Shown piece after piece: positions 9,090 to 16,953 of a stretch of 64,000 nucleotides of DNA (position 1 is the first letter of the stretch; every line of letters begins with the position of its first letter). The notes beneath the pieces were generated by a model that saw only the letters and a list, made by a program, of their open reading frames with translations, was not told the origin of the DNA and ran no database searches. The stretch comes from Gemmatimonadota bacterium (GTDB lineage: Bacteria > Gemmatimonadota > Gemmatimonadetes > Palauibacterales > Palauibacteraceae). The position numbers and the translations under genes are program-made. The stretch spans positions 42,840-106,839 of the forward strand of contig JAJDWE010000065.1 in assembly GCA_022825725.1 (NCBI GenBank), read 5' to 3'.

Positions 9090-9650
9090 CTAGTCGAATT
9101 CGACTCCGACGCCCAGATCGAAGGCCAGCGCCACGGCATGGTCGGTGCTCGACGGGGTGTCGGCGGACATGCGCCGCCACGACAGGCCCGGCCCGACACT
9201 CAGACGGCCAAAGCGAAGGCGGAATCCGGCGCCCGCCTCCAGACCGGGACCCGCCTTCGGGGCCTCCCCTTCCGTCCCCACGCGCGCTGTGCCGTAGAGG
9301 ACGCCGATCCGGCCCCACAGCCACCCCTGCGACAACTCCGCACCGAGGGCCGCGTGTCGGCCGGTGACCGTCGGCTCCCTGCCGCGGCAGAATCCCTCCC
9401 TGCAGCCGAAGGCGGTCCGGACATACCCCGCCGTGATGGCGACCTGCGGGCGCAGTCGCCTCGCAATCCGGATTTCGTGCGACAGGGCGGGAGCCCATTC
9501 GAGACCCGCCGCCGTGGACGTATGATTCCCCACCGTGAGACCGCTTCGCACCTCCACGGAGGTCTGGGCCCGGGCGCCGCCGCCCGCGAACAACGTGCCG
9601 GCCACGCCCAGCGCCAGCGCGAGACCGGCGCGGGATACCCGGACGCTCAC
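9090..9650 (-). CDS. Small outer-membrane beta-barrel-like exported protein
   Basis: A 186-residue protein with a signal peptide (LALALGVAGTLFAGGGARAQ). Alternating hydrophobic/polar strands (LGAELSQGWLWGRIGVLY, AGAGFRLRFGRLSVGPGLSW) end in an aromatic-rich terminal strand typical of outer-membrane barrels (final residues VGVEFD). The start is GTG at 9650, overlapping the stop of the metzincin gene as GTGA; longer frames to 9806 have no signal peptide at their N-terminus. One pair of cysteines (FGCREGFCRG) may form an external-loop disulfide. No specific family is recognised. Coupling to the metzincin lipoprotein suggests a shared envelope role. Confidence 0.7.
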   Translation of the reverse strand: MSVRVSRAGLALALGVAGTLFAGGGARAQTSVEVRSGLTVGNHTSTAAGLEWAPALSHEIRIARRLRPQVAITAGYVRTAFGCREGFCRGREPTVTGRHAALGAELSQGWLWGRIGVLYGTARVGTEGEAPKAGPGLEAGAGFRLRFGRLSVGPGLSWRRMSADTPSSTDHAVALAFDLGVGVEFD

Positions 9651-11452
9651 TGGCGGGGGCCCGAGACCCCGACCACGGGCACGCCGTCGCTGGCCACGAT
9701 CTCCAGGCCGGCGGCCCACGGAGGAGGCGTCTCCCGCCCCCTCAGGATGCCGCGCAGACGACCCGTGTCGGGGTCCATGACCAGCGACGCCCGCCGACTC
9801 CCCCACCTCTCGATGGCGACGGCGCCATCCGGGCCCGAGAGCCGGACATGATCGAGTCCTTCAGGACCGCCCCAGCGGTCGTCATAGGGAATCGCGAAGG
9901 CGAACTGTCCCCCCCCGTACTCCACTTCGTCCGGGGTGAAGGGGAAGGAGAACAGGGGCCGGCCGGCCGCATCGAACCCCTCCAGCCGATACGGACCCTC
10001 CCCGGTCGGCGGCTTCGGGGGCGCATCGAGGACGAAGGCGGGCTCCAGCAGAAGATCCGCGGTGCCGGCATTCCCCCAGAGGAGCAGTGTCGGCTCCGGA
10101 TCGACGCTCCGCAGGATCAGCGACTCGTGCTCCCGCCGGAACTCCATGGCCTTGATGAAATGGTAGTCGCTGATCCAGCTCGGATCGCAGTACGTCATCA
10201 GGTCCCAATACTCGGCCGGATCGGCCATCTGCGTTTCCCCGTCCCGGGTCTCGTATCCGAAGACTCCGATGGAGCCGTCCTCGTACGGAAAGTCCGGATC
10301 GGGGTTCACGGCGACGCCGCAGGGAGCGTGCCGGAGCCCCATGTTGTGCCCCAGTTCGTGGGCAAACGTGTCGATATCGGGTATTCCCATTCCGACCGGC
10401 CGCCCGATGTAGCCCAATCCCTTGAAAGGAGAGTTCGGCGGGGCTGCGACGGCAGCGTAGTAATAGTCCGACCGTCGCTCCGTGAGCCGGAGCACGCTGA
10501 TCTCGCGCAGGAGCCCCAGCCAGCCTTCCGCCCTCGAGAGGTCCGCTGTCGTGCGATAGGGCTCGCGTACCGCGAGTTCCAGTTCACCGATCGGGAGTAT
10601 GGAACGCACAAACTCCATCTCGGGGCTTGTCTCCGTCAGCCCTTCCACCCAGGTCAGCGCCGCCTGCGCATCCGCGGAGTGCACCACCGGCACCACCGTC
10701 AGATCCATTGGGGGAACCGTCAGCACGTCCAGTCTCAGGCGCCGTTCGGCGGGCACACGCCGGTCGCTTCCCGGAACGGCCGGCACCGCGCCATCCGGAT
10801 CAAGTTCCACCACCAGCTCGACGCGCGGTTGGACGACCCGCCCCGGCACGACCCCGTTGAACGACCGGTCGAGTCGCCCCTCCTCGGGCTCCGTCGGGAT
10901 CCGGTCCACCGCGGGATCCAGTCGCATCTCGTGGATCGGGGCCCCATCCCGGTAGAAGGTCGCCAGCGGGCGGGGACGATAGAAGCTCATCTTGTCGCCC
11001 GTGACAAAAACTCGAAGGAGCGCTGAACGGCCCGCGATCAGGGGAATCTCTCCGCCCAGGGTCTGGACCGCCTGCGTCAGGTGCACGGCAGCTGCTTCGA
11101 TCTTCACGCTCCTGGGGTTCACCCTCACCCAGGCTCCGCCGTGCCGACTCGCCACCTCTGCAGCCACCCGCGTCTCGCGACCACCCTCGAGGCCGATGAC
11201 CTCTCCGTCCGCATCGACCGCAGCGACGGACGGATCGGCCACGGACCAGCGCGGCGCCGCCCAGGCCGGGATCCGACTGAAGGCCGCACCGCTCTCGTCG
11301 AGTACCCGAAACTGATACCGAACGGTATCGCCCTCGAGGACGATGGCGTCGGCGGGAAGGATCTCGAGCGAGCCCGGGACCCGCTCGGGTTGCGACGCGA
11401 GGTCGCTGCAGCCGGCCACCGCGAGGATCGCGAGTAGAAATCGCCTGTTCAC
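9647..11452 (-). CDS. Metzincin-type zinc metallopeptidase lipoprotein with Ig-like (BIG2) domain
   Basis: A lipoprotein (lipobox LAVAGC, Cys 15). Residues about 30-115 form a bacterial Ig-like BIG2 domain (ILPADAIVLEGDTV ... DPSVAAVDADGEVIGL). A middle beta-domain follows, then the protease domain with the full metzincin zinc motif HELGHNMGLRH around residue 363 and a Met-turn DLMTYC about 50 residues later. About 170 further residues are beta-rich. The zinc ligands are the three His and the base is the Glu. The start is uncertain: GTG at 11452 gives a compact lipoprotein signal, while a TTG at 11488 would add 12 residues. The substrate is unknown; metzincins of this build usually attack surface or host-matrix proteins. 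Coupled by GTGA overlap to the downstream small barrel. Confidence 0.82.
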   Translation of the reverse strand: MNRRFLLAILAVAGCSDLASQPERVPGSLEILPADAIVLEGDTVRYQFRVLDESGAAFSRIPAWAAPRWSVADPSVAAVDADGEVIGLEGGRETRVAAEVASRHGGAWVRVNPRSVKIEAAAVHLTQAVQTLGGEIPLIAGRSALLRVFVTGDKMSFYRPRPLATFYRDGAPIHEMRLDPAVDRIPTEPEEGRLDRSFNGVVPGRVVQPRVELVVELDPDGAVPAVPGSDRRVPAERRLRLDVLTVPPMDLTVVPVVHSADAQAALTWVEGLTETSPEMEFVRSILPIGELELAVREPYRTTADLSRAEGWLGLLREISVLRLTERRSDYYYAAVAAPPNSPFKGLGYIGRPVGMGIPDIDTFAHELGHNMGLRHAPCGVAVNPDPDFPYEDGSIGVFGYETRDGETQMADPAEYWDLMTYCDPSWISDYHFIKAMEFRREHESLILRSVDPEPTLLLWGNAGTADLLLEPAFVLDAPPKPPTGEGPYRLEGFDAAGRPLFSFPFTPDEVEYGGGQFAFAIPYDDRWGGPEGLDHVRLSGPDGAVAIERWGSRRASLVMDPDTGRLRGILRGRETPPPWAAGLEIVASDGVPVVGVSGPRQ

Positions 11453-11513
11453 GCTGCTCAGCTTGTTCTGCCGCCGCGGCACAGGCAAGCCGGACGCGGG
11501 GCGCCGCGCGACG

Positions 11514-12527
11514 TCACGCGGCCGGAGCGCGCGTTTGACTCAACCCGGCGGCGATGAACGTCCATTGCAGCGTCATCTGGTCGCGCACCGGCATGGGGAC
11601 GAGCCCCTGTTTTCTCGCATCGGCGGAGATGGCGTCCGGCGCGCCACCCGCGGACAGCTCGCTCGTCCAGCCGTCCAGCCGCCTCTTCCAGCGTTCGGCG
11701 GCCGGATCCGGCGGGCCCGGCGCTTCTCCCACGCCGGGGAGGATGAAGAGCGGCATTTCCGAGACGAGGGTGAGCGTGTCGTGGCCGAACGAGCGTAGCG
11801 TTTCCATCGAACTCGGCCAGAAGCGGGACGCCGTCGCCGAGTCGTCGAGAGCTTCGAAATGCGCGGCCATGAGTTTCGAGTCGGGGCGTGAGGCGAACCC
11901 CCGCTCGAAGCGGAAAAAGCCCTTCTCTCCGTGACGCTCGACGTCGTGCAGCGAGTAGCCGAGAGCCTCTGCGCGCTGCCGGCATGAGGCCTTCAACGCT
12001 TCGCATCGATCCTCCCAGGCGCGATCGATGAGGAAGAAGGGACCGGCGGCGAAACCCATACCGTGCAGGGAGGCGTGCAGCGCGAACGGTCGATCGCAGT
12101 TCCGCCACCAGTCGTACGCCGCCCGATTCTCGGGCCGCGCTCCGGGATCGGCGTCGTCGCGCGGAAAACCGAACTCGATGTCTTCGCCCGGCAGTTCCCG
12201 CACCTTGCCCCCCAGGTATCGCCCGAGGTCGTACGCCTTCGCATCGGGATCCTGCCACGGAGCGTTGCGGATCGCGCCGTCGGGGTTGATGTGCGGGATG
12301 ATCCACCACTGATAGCGGGTGAGCATTGGATCCTCCGCGTCGAGTCCCGCCAGGTAGCCGGCGAGACGACGCAGGAGCCGCGGTCCCACCGGTTCGTCGG
12401 CGTGGCAGCCGCCGAGCAGGCTCACGGCCTCGGGTCCCCGCCCGAAGCGAAACCCCGGGACCGTCCGCCCCTCGCGGGACGATCCGAGCACGCGCCCGGC
12501 AGCCGCGGGAATGTCCGGTGAAGCCAT
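11514..12527 (-). CDS. M14 family zinc carboxypeptidase
   Basis: A 337-residue enzyme of the M14 metallocarboxypeptidase/succinylglutamate-desuccinylase superfamily. The zinc HxxE motif is HADE near residue 43 (LLGGCHADEPVG). The substrate-binding region NPDGAIRN follows, the third zinc His is in LHASLHGMGF, and the general-base Glu is in TLVSEMPLF. No signal peptide is visible, so it is probably cytoplasmic, unlike the peptidases beside it. No Shine-Dalgarno precedes the ATG at 12527, so translation may be leaderless or the start may differ. It would remove C-terminal residues from peptides or modified amino acids. It diverges from the HhH protein gene. Confidence 0.82.
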   Translation of the reverse strand: MASPDIPAAAGRVLGSSREGRTVPGFRFGRGPEAVSLLGGCHADEPVGPRLLRRLAGYLAGLDAEDPMLTRYQWWIIPHINPDGAIRNAPWQDPDAKAYDLGRYLGGKVRELPGEDIEFGFPRDDADPGARPENRAAYDWWRNCDRPFALHASLHGMGFAAGPFFLIDRAWEDRCEALKASCRQRAEALGYSLHDVERHGEKGFFRFERGFASRPDSKLMAAHFEALDDSATASRFWPSSMETLRSFGHDTLTLVSEMPLFILPGVGEAPGPPDPAAERWKRRLDGWTSELSAGGAPDAISADARKQGLVPMPVRDQMTLQWTFIAAGLSQTRAPAA

Positions 12528-12616
12528 GATCCGGTCGAACCGTCCTGTCAGCGGGATGTCGATGGATTCTCCTTGCCGGCCGGCTGAGTCGGGTCGCGAT
12601 TCCGGTCGCGCCGGGG

Positions 12617-12645
12617 TTGGGCGGGGTCCTCCGTCACCCTACATT
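12617..12645 (+). promoter_or_regulatory. Candidate sigma-70-type promoter for the HhH protein gene
   Basis: TTGGGC at 12617-12622 and TACATT at 12640-12645 are separated by 17 bp, placing a start site near 12652, about 54 bp before the ATG at 12706. It lies in the 178-bp gap between two divergent genes. Based on sequence match only. Confidence 0.4.
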
Positions 12646-12705
12646 GGGTTCCCGTTCGCGTCACCTCGCGGCGGGACCACGCCGGAACCCGGAGTCCGCT
12701 CGAAG

Positions 12706-13296
12706 ATGATGAACGTCCTGACCCCGATCGTCGTGCTGGGGCTGCTGTTGGCGGCGTCGGCAGGGTTTGTCGTCGGCTGGTGGTTCCGTGGCCGGCAGAT
12801 GGCCGGGAGAGAGCTGACACTCAAGCGTCAATTCGACAACCGCCTGTCCGCCATCGAACAGGACGCACGGCAGATGCTCGAGCGTGCGCGGCTCGAATCC
12901 GAGGCGGCGCGCCGGAAGATCGAAGCCGAGCGGGACCGGCTGTACACCCGACTCTCGAAGCTGGATCCCGAGGGGGGTCGGCGGGTCAACCCCTCGCGGC
13001 GCGCCCGCCTCTCGCGGACGCGAAAGGTCCGCAAGCGCAATGCGCGTCCCGCGGCTGTTGCGGAACGGGCGCGCGCCCGCGCGGCGGGGCAGAGCGACGA
13101 CCTGACGCGGATCAAGGGGATCGGCCCCGCTTTCGAGGCACGGCTGAACGAAATGGGCTATCGAACGTACCTCGATCTGGCCCGCTGGACCTCCGAAGAC
13201 CTCGACATTCTCGGCAAGGGGCTCGGAGCACGGATCCGACTCGAGGAGTGGTCCGAACGCGCGGCCGAACTCCACCGCCGGAAGTACGACGGCTGA
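12706..13296 (+). CDS. Membrane-anchored coiled-coil protein with C-terminal helix-hairpin-helix domain
   Basis: A 196-residue protein. One transmembrane helix (residues about 4-26, VLGLLLAASAGFVVGWW) is followed by a charged coiled coil (about 35-95, rich in Arg/Glu) and a very basic stretch (about 95-130, SRRARLSRTRKVRKRNARP). The C-terminal HhH/DUF4332-like fold is LTRIKGIGPAFEARLNEMGYRT. The KGIGPAFE hairpin is the DNA-backbone-binding type, and the basic linker would favour nucleic-acid contact. The likely topology puts the coiled coil and HhH in the cytoplasm. The start is the ATG at 12706 (a second ATG follows directly), with GGAG at 12691. It lies beside the AddAB-type recombination genes (convergent, 21 bp gap). 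The role is unknown; tethering DNA to the membrane is a guess. Confidence 0.75.
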   Translation: MMNVLTPIVVLGLLLAASAGFVVGWWFRGRQMAGRELTLKRQFDNRLSAIEQDARQMLERARLESEAARRKIEAERDRLYTRLSKLDPEGGRRVNPSRRARLSRTRKVRKRNARPAAVAERARARAAGQSDDLTRIKGIGPAFEARLNEMGYRTYLDLARWTSEDLDILGKGLGARIRLEEWSERAAELHRRKYDG

Positions 13297-13317
13297 CCGA
13301 TCCGTGAGAACTGGTTC

Positions 13318-16300
13318 CTACAGCGCCAGCACGATCCCTCGGGCCGGTTCTCCTCTGGCCCCCTCGATGGCCTCGACGTAGCAGGCGACCTGCGCCTCGT
13401 ATTCGGTGCGCCGCCCGGCGGGCCGCCGATCCGTCTTGTAGTCGACGACGGTCCAACACGGGCCGGAGCCGGTGTCGGCGCGGAAGGCGAGATCCGCAAC
13501 CCCTTCGACGATGGCCGCACCCTGCTCGGGGTCCCCCTCCGCGTCCGGTGCCGCGGTGTGTGCGACGTGGAAGACCGGGACCTCGCGATGGACCGCGCCG
13601 GGCCGGGAGCGCAGGGCGGCCCGCGCCCGGTCGAGCACTTCGTGTTCCAGCGCGCGCGTCGCGAGAGCCGCCGCCGCGACGATTTCGGTCTCGGGACTTC
13701 CCAGCGTCCGACCCAGCGTCCCGGCCAGTCCTTCAACCGCGGCGGAGTCGGCGTCGAGGGGAACCTCGGCGAGGATGCGATGGACGAGATCGCCGAACCG
13801 CTCGCCTCCGGGGCGCCCCGCCCCGTCCGGCCCCTCGGTTGCCGGCCGTGGCACGTCGACCCACGCGATACGGGTGTCGGAGCGGGGCTCCTCGCCGGCT
13901 TCGGCGGCTTCGGCGGCGCGGCGAGCGATCGCTCCCGCCGTGGCAACCGACATCGTCCGGCGCCCGCCCGCCGCCAGTCTCGCCGCGCGAGCCGCCTGCC
14001 ATTCCCGGTGCGCGCCGCGCCCCGCCTCGACGTCCAGGGAGGGTTGTTCCTCTCTCTCGACCTCAAGCAATCGGCGCTGGCGATCGCCCGCGCGCGGATC
14101 CACCTCGAGATCGAGCGCGGCGGGATCCCACCACACGATCTCCGTTCCCGCTTCAGCGGCATGCAGCCCCGGCGCGACCGAGTCCGGCGGCGTGGGGCGC
14201 TGACCGCCCTTCCCATTCGGACGATCGAGAACCGACTCATCACCGAAGGCCGGAGCTCCCAGGCTCTCGGCGGAGGACGGACGTCGGCGTGCACCGTGGG
14301 GCGGGTACACCGCCGGATTCAGTGACTCGAGCCACCACTCACCATCTTCCCCGGAGAACCCCCCGCCGCCGTCGCGGCCGTCTCCGAGGGCCGGCACGAC
14401 GAGCAGGTCGCGCGCCCGCGTGGCCGCCACGTACGCGAGCCGGTCGGCTTCGGCCATCTCCCGGCGTCGCTCGACCTCGGCGTTATCCAGAATGTCACGG
14501 GGGGTCGCGCCACAGAGCCGCTGAGCCCAGAGGCGCCGGGCGGCGTCCATGTGGCGCGATGGCGGCTCGTGCGCCGCAGCACAGGTCATGTCCGCCAGGA
14601 TGACCACGGGGAACTCGAGGCCCTTGGCCTTGTGTACGGTCATCATCCTCACGCCTTCGGTCCCCTCCTCCACGATCGGCGCCTCCTCGGACTGTCCACG
14701 TTCGGCCTCGTCGTCTAGCCGGTCGAGAAACGCCCGGAAAGATGCGCTGCCCCTGCGCTCGAACGCGCGCGCCCGATCGACGAGCCGGAGGACGTTGGCC
14801 AGCGCCTGTTCGCCCGTGGGCCAGATCGCGATGCCCGCGTGGGCGCGCGCGGCCGAGAGCAGGCGCCGGACCGTCTCCGGAATCGGGCGTCGGTTCCGAT
14901 GCCGGTGGAGATCGCCGAGGAGACCGAGAACCGCCGCCACGTCCCGCAGTTCGGGCTTCAGAGCCGTTCCGTCCTCCGCTCGGCCGTTTCCGCCGCCCGG
15001 CTCCCGCCCGGCGAGCGGGTGCAGCGGACCCACGTCGACGCCGAACTCGAACAGCGCGCGGTCGCCGAGCGAGAAGAGCGGACCCCGAAGGGCGGCGTAG
15101 ACCGCCAGTCGGTCGTCCGGCCACTCGATGGCCGTGAGCGCGTTCCGGACGGCGAGCACCTCCTCGCGATCGTGGTACGAGCGGCCGCCGACCAGCACAT
15201 GCGGAATGGCGCGGGCCTCGAGCGCACGCACGTAAGGGCGCGTCACGTCCTCTCCCCACTTCTGAAAGCGACGGAAGAGCAGGCAGATGTGGCGCGCCTG
15301 GACCGGGACCGGATCCTCCGGATTCTCCCGCTCGGTCACGACCCATCCCGACTCGTGGACCAGCCAGCGCACCATCTCCCCGACTGCGACGGGCAGGGAC
15401 CCCTCGATCTCGACTCCGCGGACCTTTCCGAAGCGTCCGTACGGTGCCGGGACCGGCAGGGCGATGATGGCAGGCTGGCTCCCTGTGTCCGCGCGGAAGG
15501 GCGCGAGCGGCACGTAGGCCGCCTGGCTGCCGTCTTCGCTCGCTTTCATGCGCGTCGCGAACGCCCCGTTCACGGCGGCCTGCAGGCGCGGCTGCGACCG
15601 GAAGCTCGTGGACAGGTGCAGCACCCGGGCATCCGCCTCCTCCAGGCGGCGTTTCGTCTTCTCGTACAGCATCACGTCGGCCCAACGAAAGCGGTAGATC
15701 GACTGCTTCGGGTCGCCGACCAGGAAGAGCTTGCCGCGGGCGGGCACGATGCGCTCCGGCCGCGTTTCGTCCGGGTCTTCGCCGCACAGGAGAAGGAGGA
15801 TCTCGACCTGCAGCGGATCGGTGTCCTGGAACTCGTCGACGAAGAACCGCGTGAAACGTTTCCTGTAGTGCCTCCGAATCTCCTCGTTGTCGCGGAGAAG
15901 GCCTCGCGCCCGGATCAGGAGGTCCACGAAGTCGAGGCATCCGTCGCGCCGCTTGGCCCGCTCGTATCGCTCCGTTACGGGCCAGAGCTCGTCCCGGAGG
16001 TGCGCCGCCAGGTCCGCATCCGCCGTCCGCAGGATCTCCTCGACCTCCGCCCGAACCGCGTCGCGGCGCTCGATGACGTCCGCCTTCGCGAGGCCGCCGC
16101 CGAAATCCCGCGAGCGAAAGCCGCGCCAGAACCAGCCGCGCCAGCGCGCGCGCACGAAGGGCCGCAGCCAGGCCTCCAGGTAGTCATGGTCGCGTCCGCG
16201 CGTCTTCTCCCTCAGTTCGATTTCGCGCACGCCGCGTTCGATGTGGCGCAGGTTCTGCGTGAGATAGTCGTCCGGGCGGGAGGCGAGCGGGGCCAGGGCG

Positions 16301-16953
16301 GCAAGTTCACGCAGGCGGTCGAGCGCGCGGTCGAGTGCGGCCTCCCGGTCCCACTCGGGTCTCGACCACGGTGCGTCGAAATCGCGCTGGTCCACGAGAC
16401 TGCCGGCTGCCGCCCGCAGGGCCGCGCGCGGACCGCCCGAGTTCCGCGGATAGTGACGGCGCAACGCCCTCCTCACACCGGGACCGGGGTCTGCCAGGGC
16501 GCCCTCGAACCAGCTCTCGAAGGCGCCATCGAGGAGACGGCCGGCTTCGTCGTCGGCAGCGACCCGGAACGCCGGATCGACACCGGCCTCGATCGGCCGC
16601 TCCCGCAGCACGTCGGCACAGAAGCCGTGGATCGTCCCAATATGAGCAAGTTCCAGGTGGCCGAGCGCACGCGAGAGACGCTCATGGGTTTCCCCGTCCT
16701 TCTCGGCCACCCGGGCCTCTTCGATGGCCGCCCGCAGCCGGAGCTTCATTTCGCCGGCCGCCTTCTCGGTGAAGGTGACGGCGACGATGTCCTCCAGCGT
16801 GCCCAGGCCGTGCTTCAGCACCTCGACGATCCGGCCCGTGAGCGCGGTCGTCTTCCCCGTGCCCGCCGCCGCTTCGACGAAGAGCGTGTCCTCGAGATCG
16901 TTCAGGATCGCGTCACGGGCCTCCTGGTCGGCAAGTCTGCCGAGCGGGGTCAC
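13318..16953 (-). CDS. addA: AddA-type UvrD/RecB-like helicase-nuclease
   Basis: A 1211-residue SF1A helicase-nuclease for double-strand break processing. Walker A is AAAGTGKTT near residues 28-36. Walker B/motif II is VDEFQDTD near 368, motif III/IV is GDPKQSIYRFRWAD, and motif V is TVHKAKGLEFPVV. The C-terminal PD-(D/E)XK nuclease shows GVADLAF ... VVDYKTD near 1166 followed by QVACYVEAI. The start is GTG at 16953, overlapping the AddB-type stop (GTGA); the longer open frame upstream has no homology. The order AddB then AddA with translational coupling is that of addAB loci. RecB is less likely because no RecC or RecD partner is present. Only the helicase of this subunit looks active, since the partner lacks Walker A. 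Confidence 0.9.
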   Translation of the reverse strand: MTPLGRLADQEARDAILNDLEDTLFVEAAAGTGKTTALTGRIVEVLKHGLGTLEDIVAVTFTEKAAGEMKLRLRAAIEEARVAEKDGETHERLSRALGHLELAHIGTIHGFCADVLRERPIEAGVDPAFRVAADDEAGRLLDGAFESWFEGALADPGPGVRRALRRHYPRNSGGPRAALRAAAGSLVDQRDFDAPWSRPEWDREAALDRALDRLRELAALAPLASRPDDYLTQNLRHIERGVREIELREKTRGRDHDYLEAWLRPFVRARWRGWFWRGFRSRDFGGGLAKADVIERRDAVRAEVEEILRTADADLAAHLRDELWPVTERYERAKRRDGCLDFVDLLIRARGLLRDNEEIRRHYRKRFTRFFVDEFQDTDPLQVEILLLLCGEDPDETRPERIVPARGKLFLVGDPKQSIYRFRWADVMLYEKTKRRLEEADARVLHLSTSFRSQPRLQAAVNGAFATRMKASEDGSQAAYVPLAPFRADTGSQPAIIALPVPAPYGRFGKVRGVEIEGSLPVAVGEMVRWLVHESGWVVTERENPEDPVPVQARHICLLFRRFQKWGEDVTRPYVRALEARAIPHVLVGGRSYHDREEVLAVRNALTAIEWPDDRLAVYAALRGPLFSLGDRALFEFGVDVGPLHPLAGREPGGGNGRAEDGTALKPELRDVAAVLGLLGDLHRHRNRRPIPETVRRLLSAARAHAGIAIWPTGEQALANVLRLVDRARAFERRGSASFRAFLDRLDDEAERGQSEEAPIVEEGTEGVRMMTVHKAKGLEFPVVILADMTCAAAHEPPSRHMDAARRLWAQRLCGATPRDILDNAEVERRREMAEADRLAYVAATRARDLLVVPALGDGRDGGGGFSGEDGEWWLESLNPAVYPPHGARRRPSSAESLGAPAFGDESVLDRPNGKGGQRPTPPDSVAPGLHAAEAGTEIVWWDPAALDLEVDPRAGDRQRRLLEVEREEQPSLDVEAGRGAHREWQAARAARLAAGGRRTMSVATAGAIARRAAEAAEAGEEPRSDTRIAWVDVPRPATEGPDGAGRPGGERFGDLVHRILAEVPLDADSAAVEGLAGTLGRTLGSPETEIVAAAALATRALEHEVLDRARAALRSRPGAVHREVPVFHVAHTAAPDAEGDPEQGAAIVEGVADLAFRADTGSGPCWTVVDYKTDRRPAGRRTEYEAQVACYVEAIEGARGEPARGIVLAL

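Noticed and set aside
9059..9199. Upstream in-frame starts for the second S9 peptidase
   Set aside because: No ribosome site precedes them and they would bury the signal peptide; GGAGG before 9058 decides the start.
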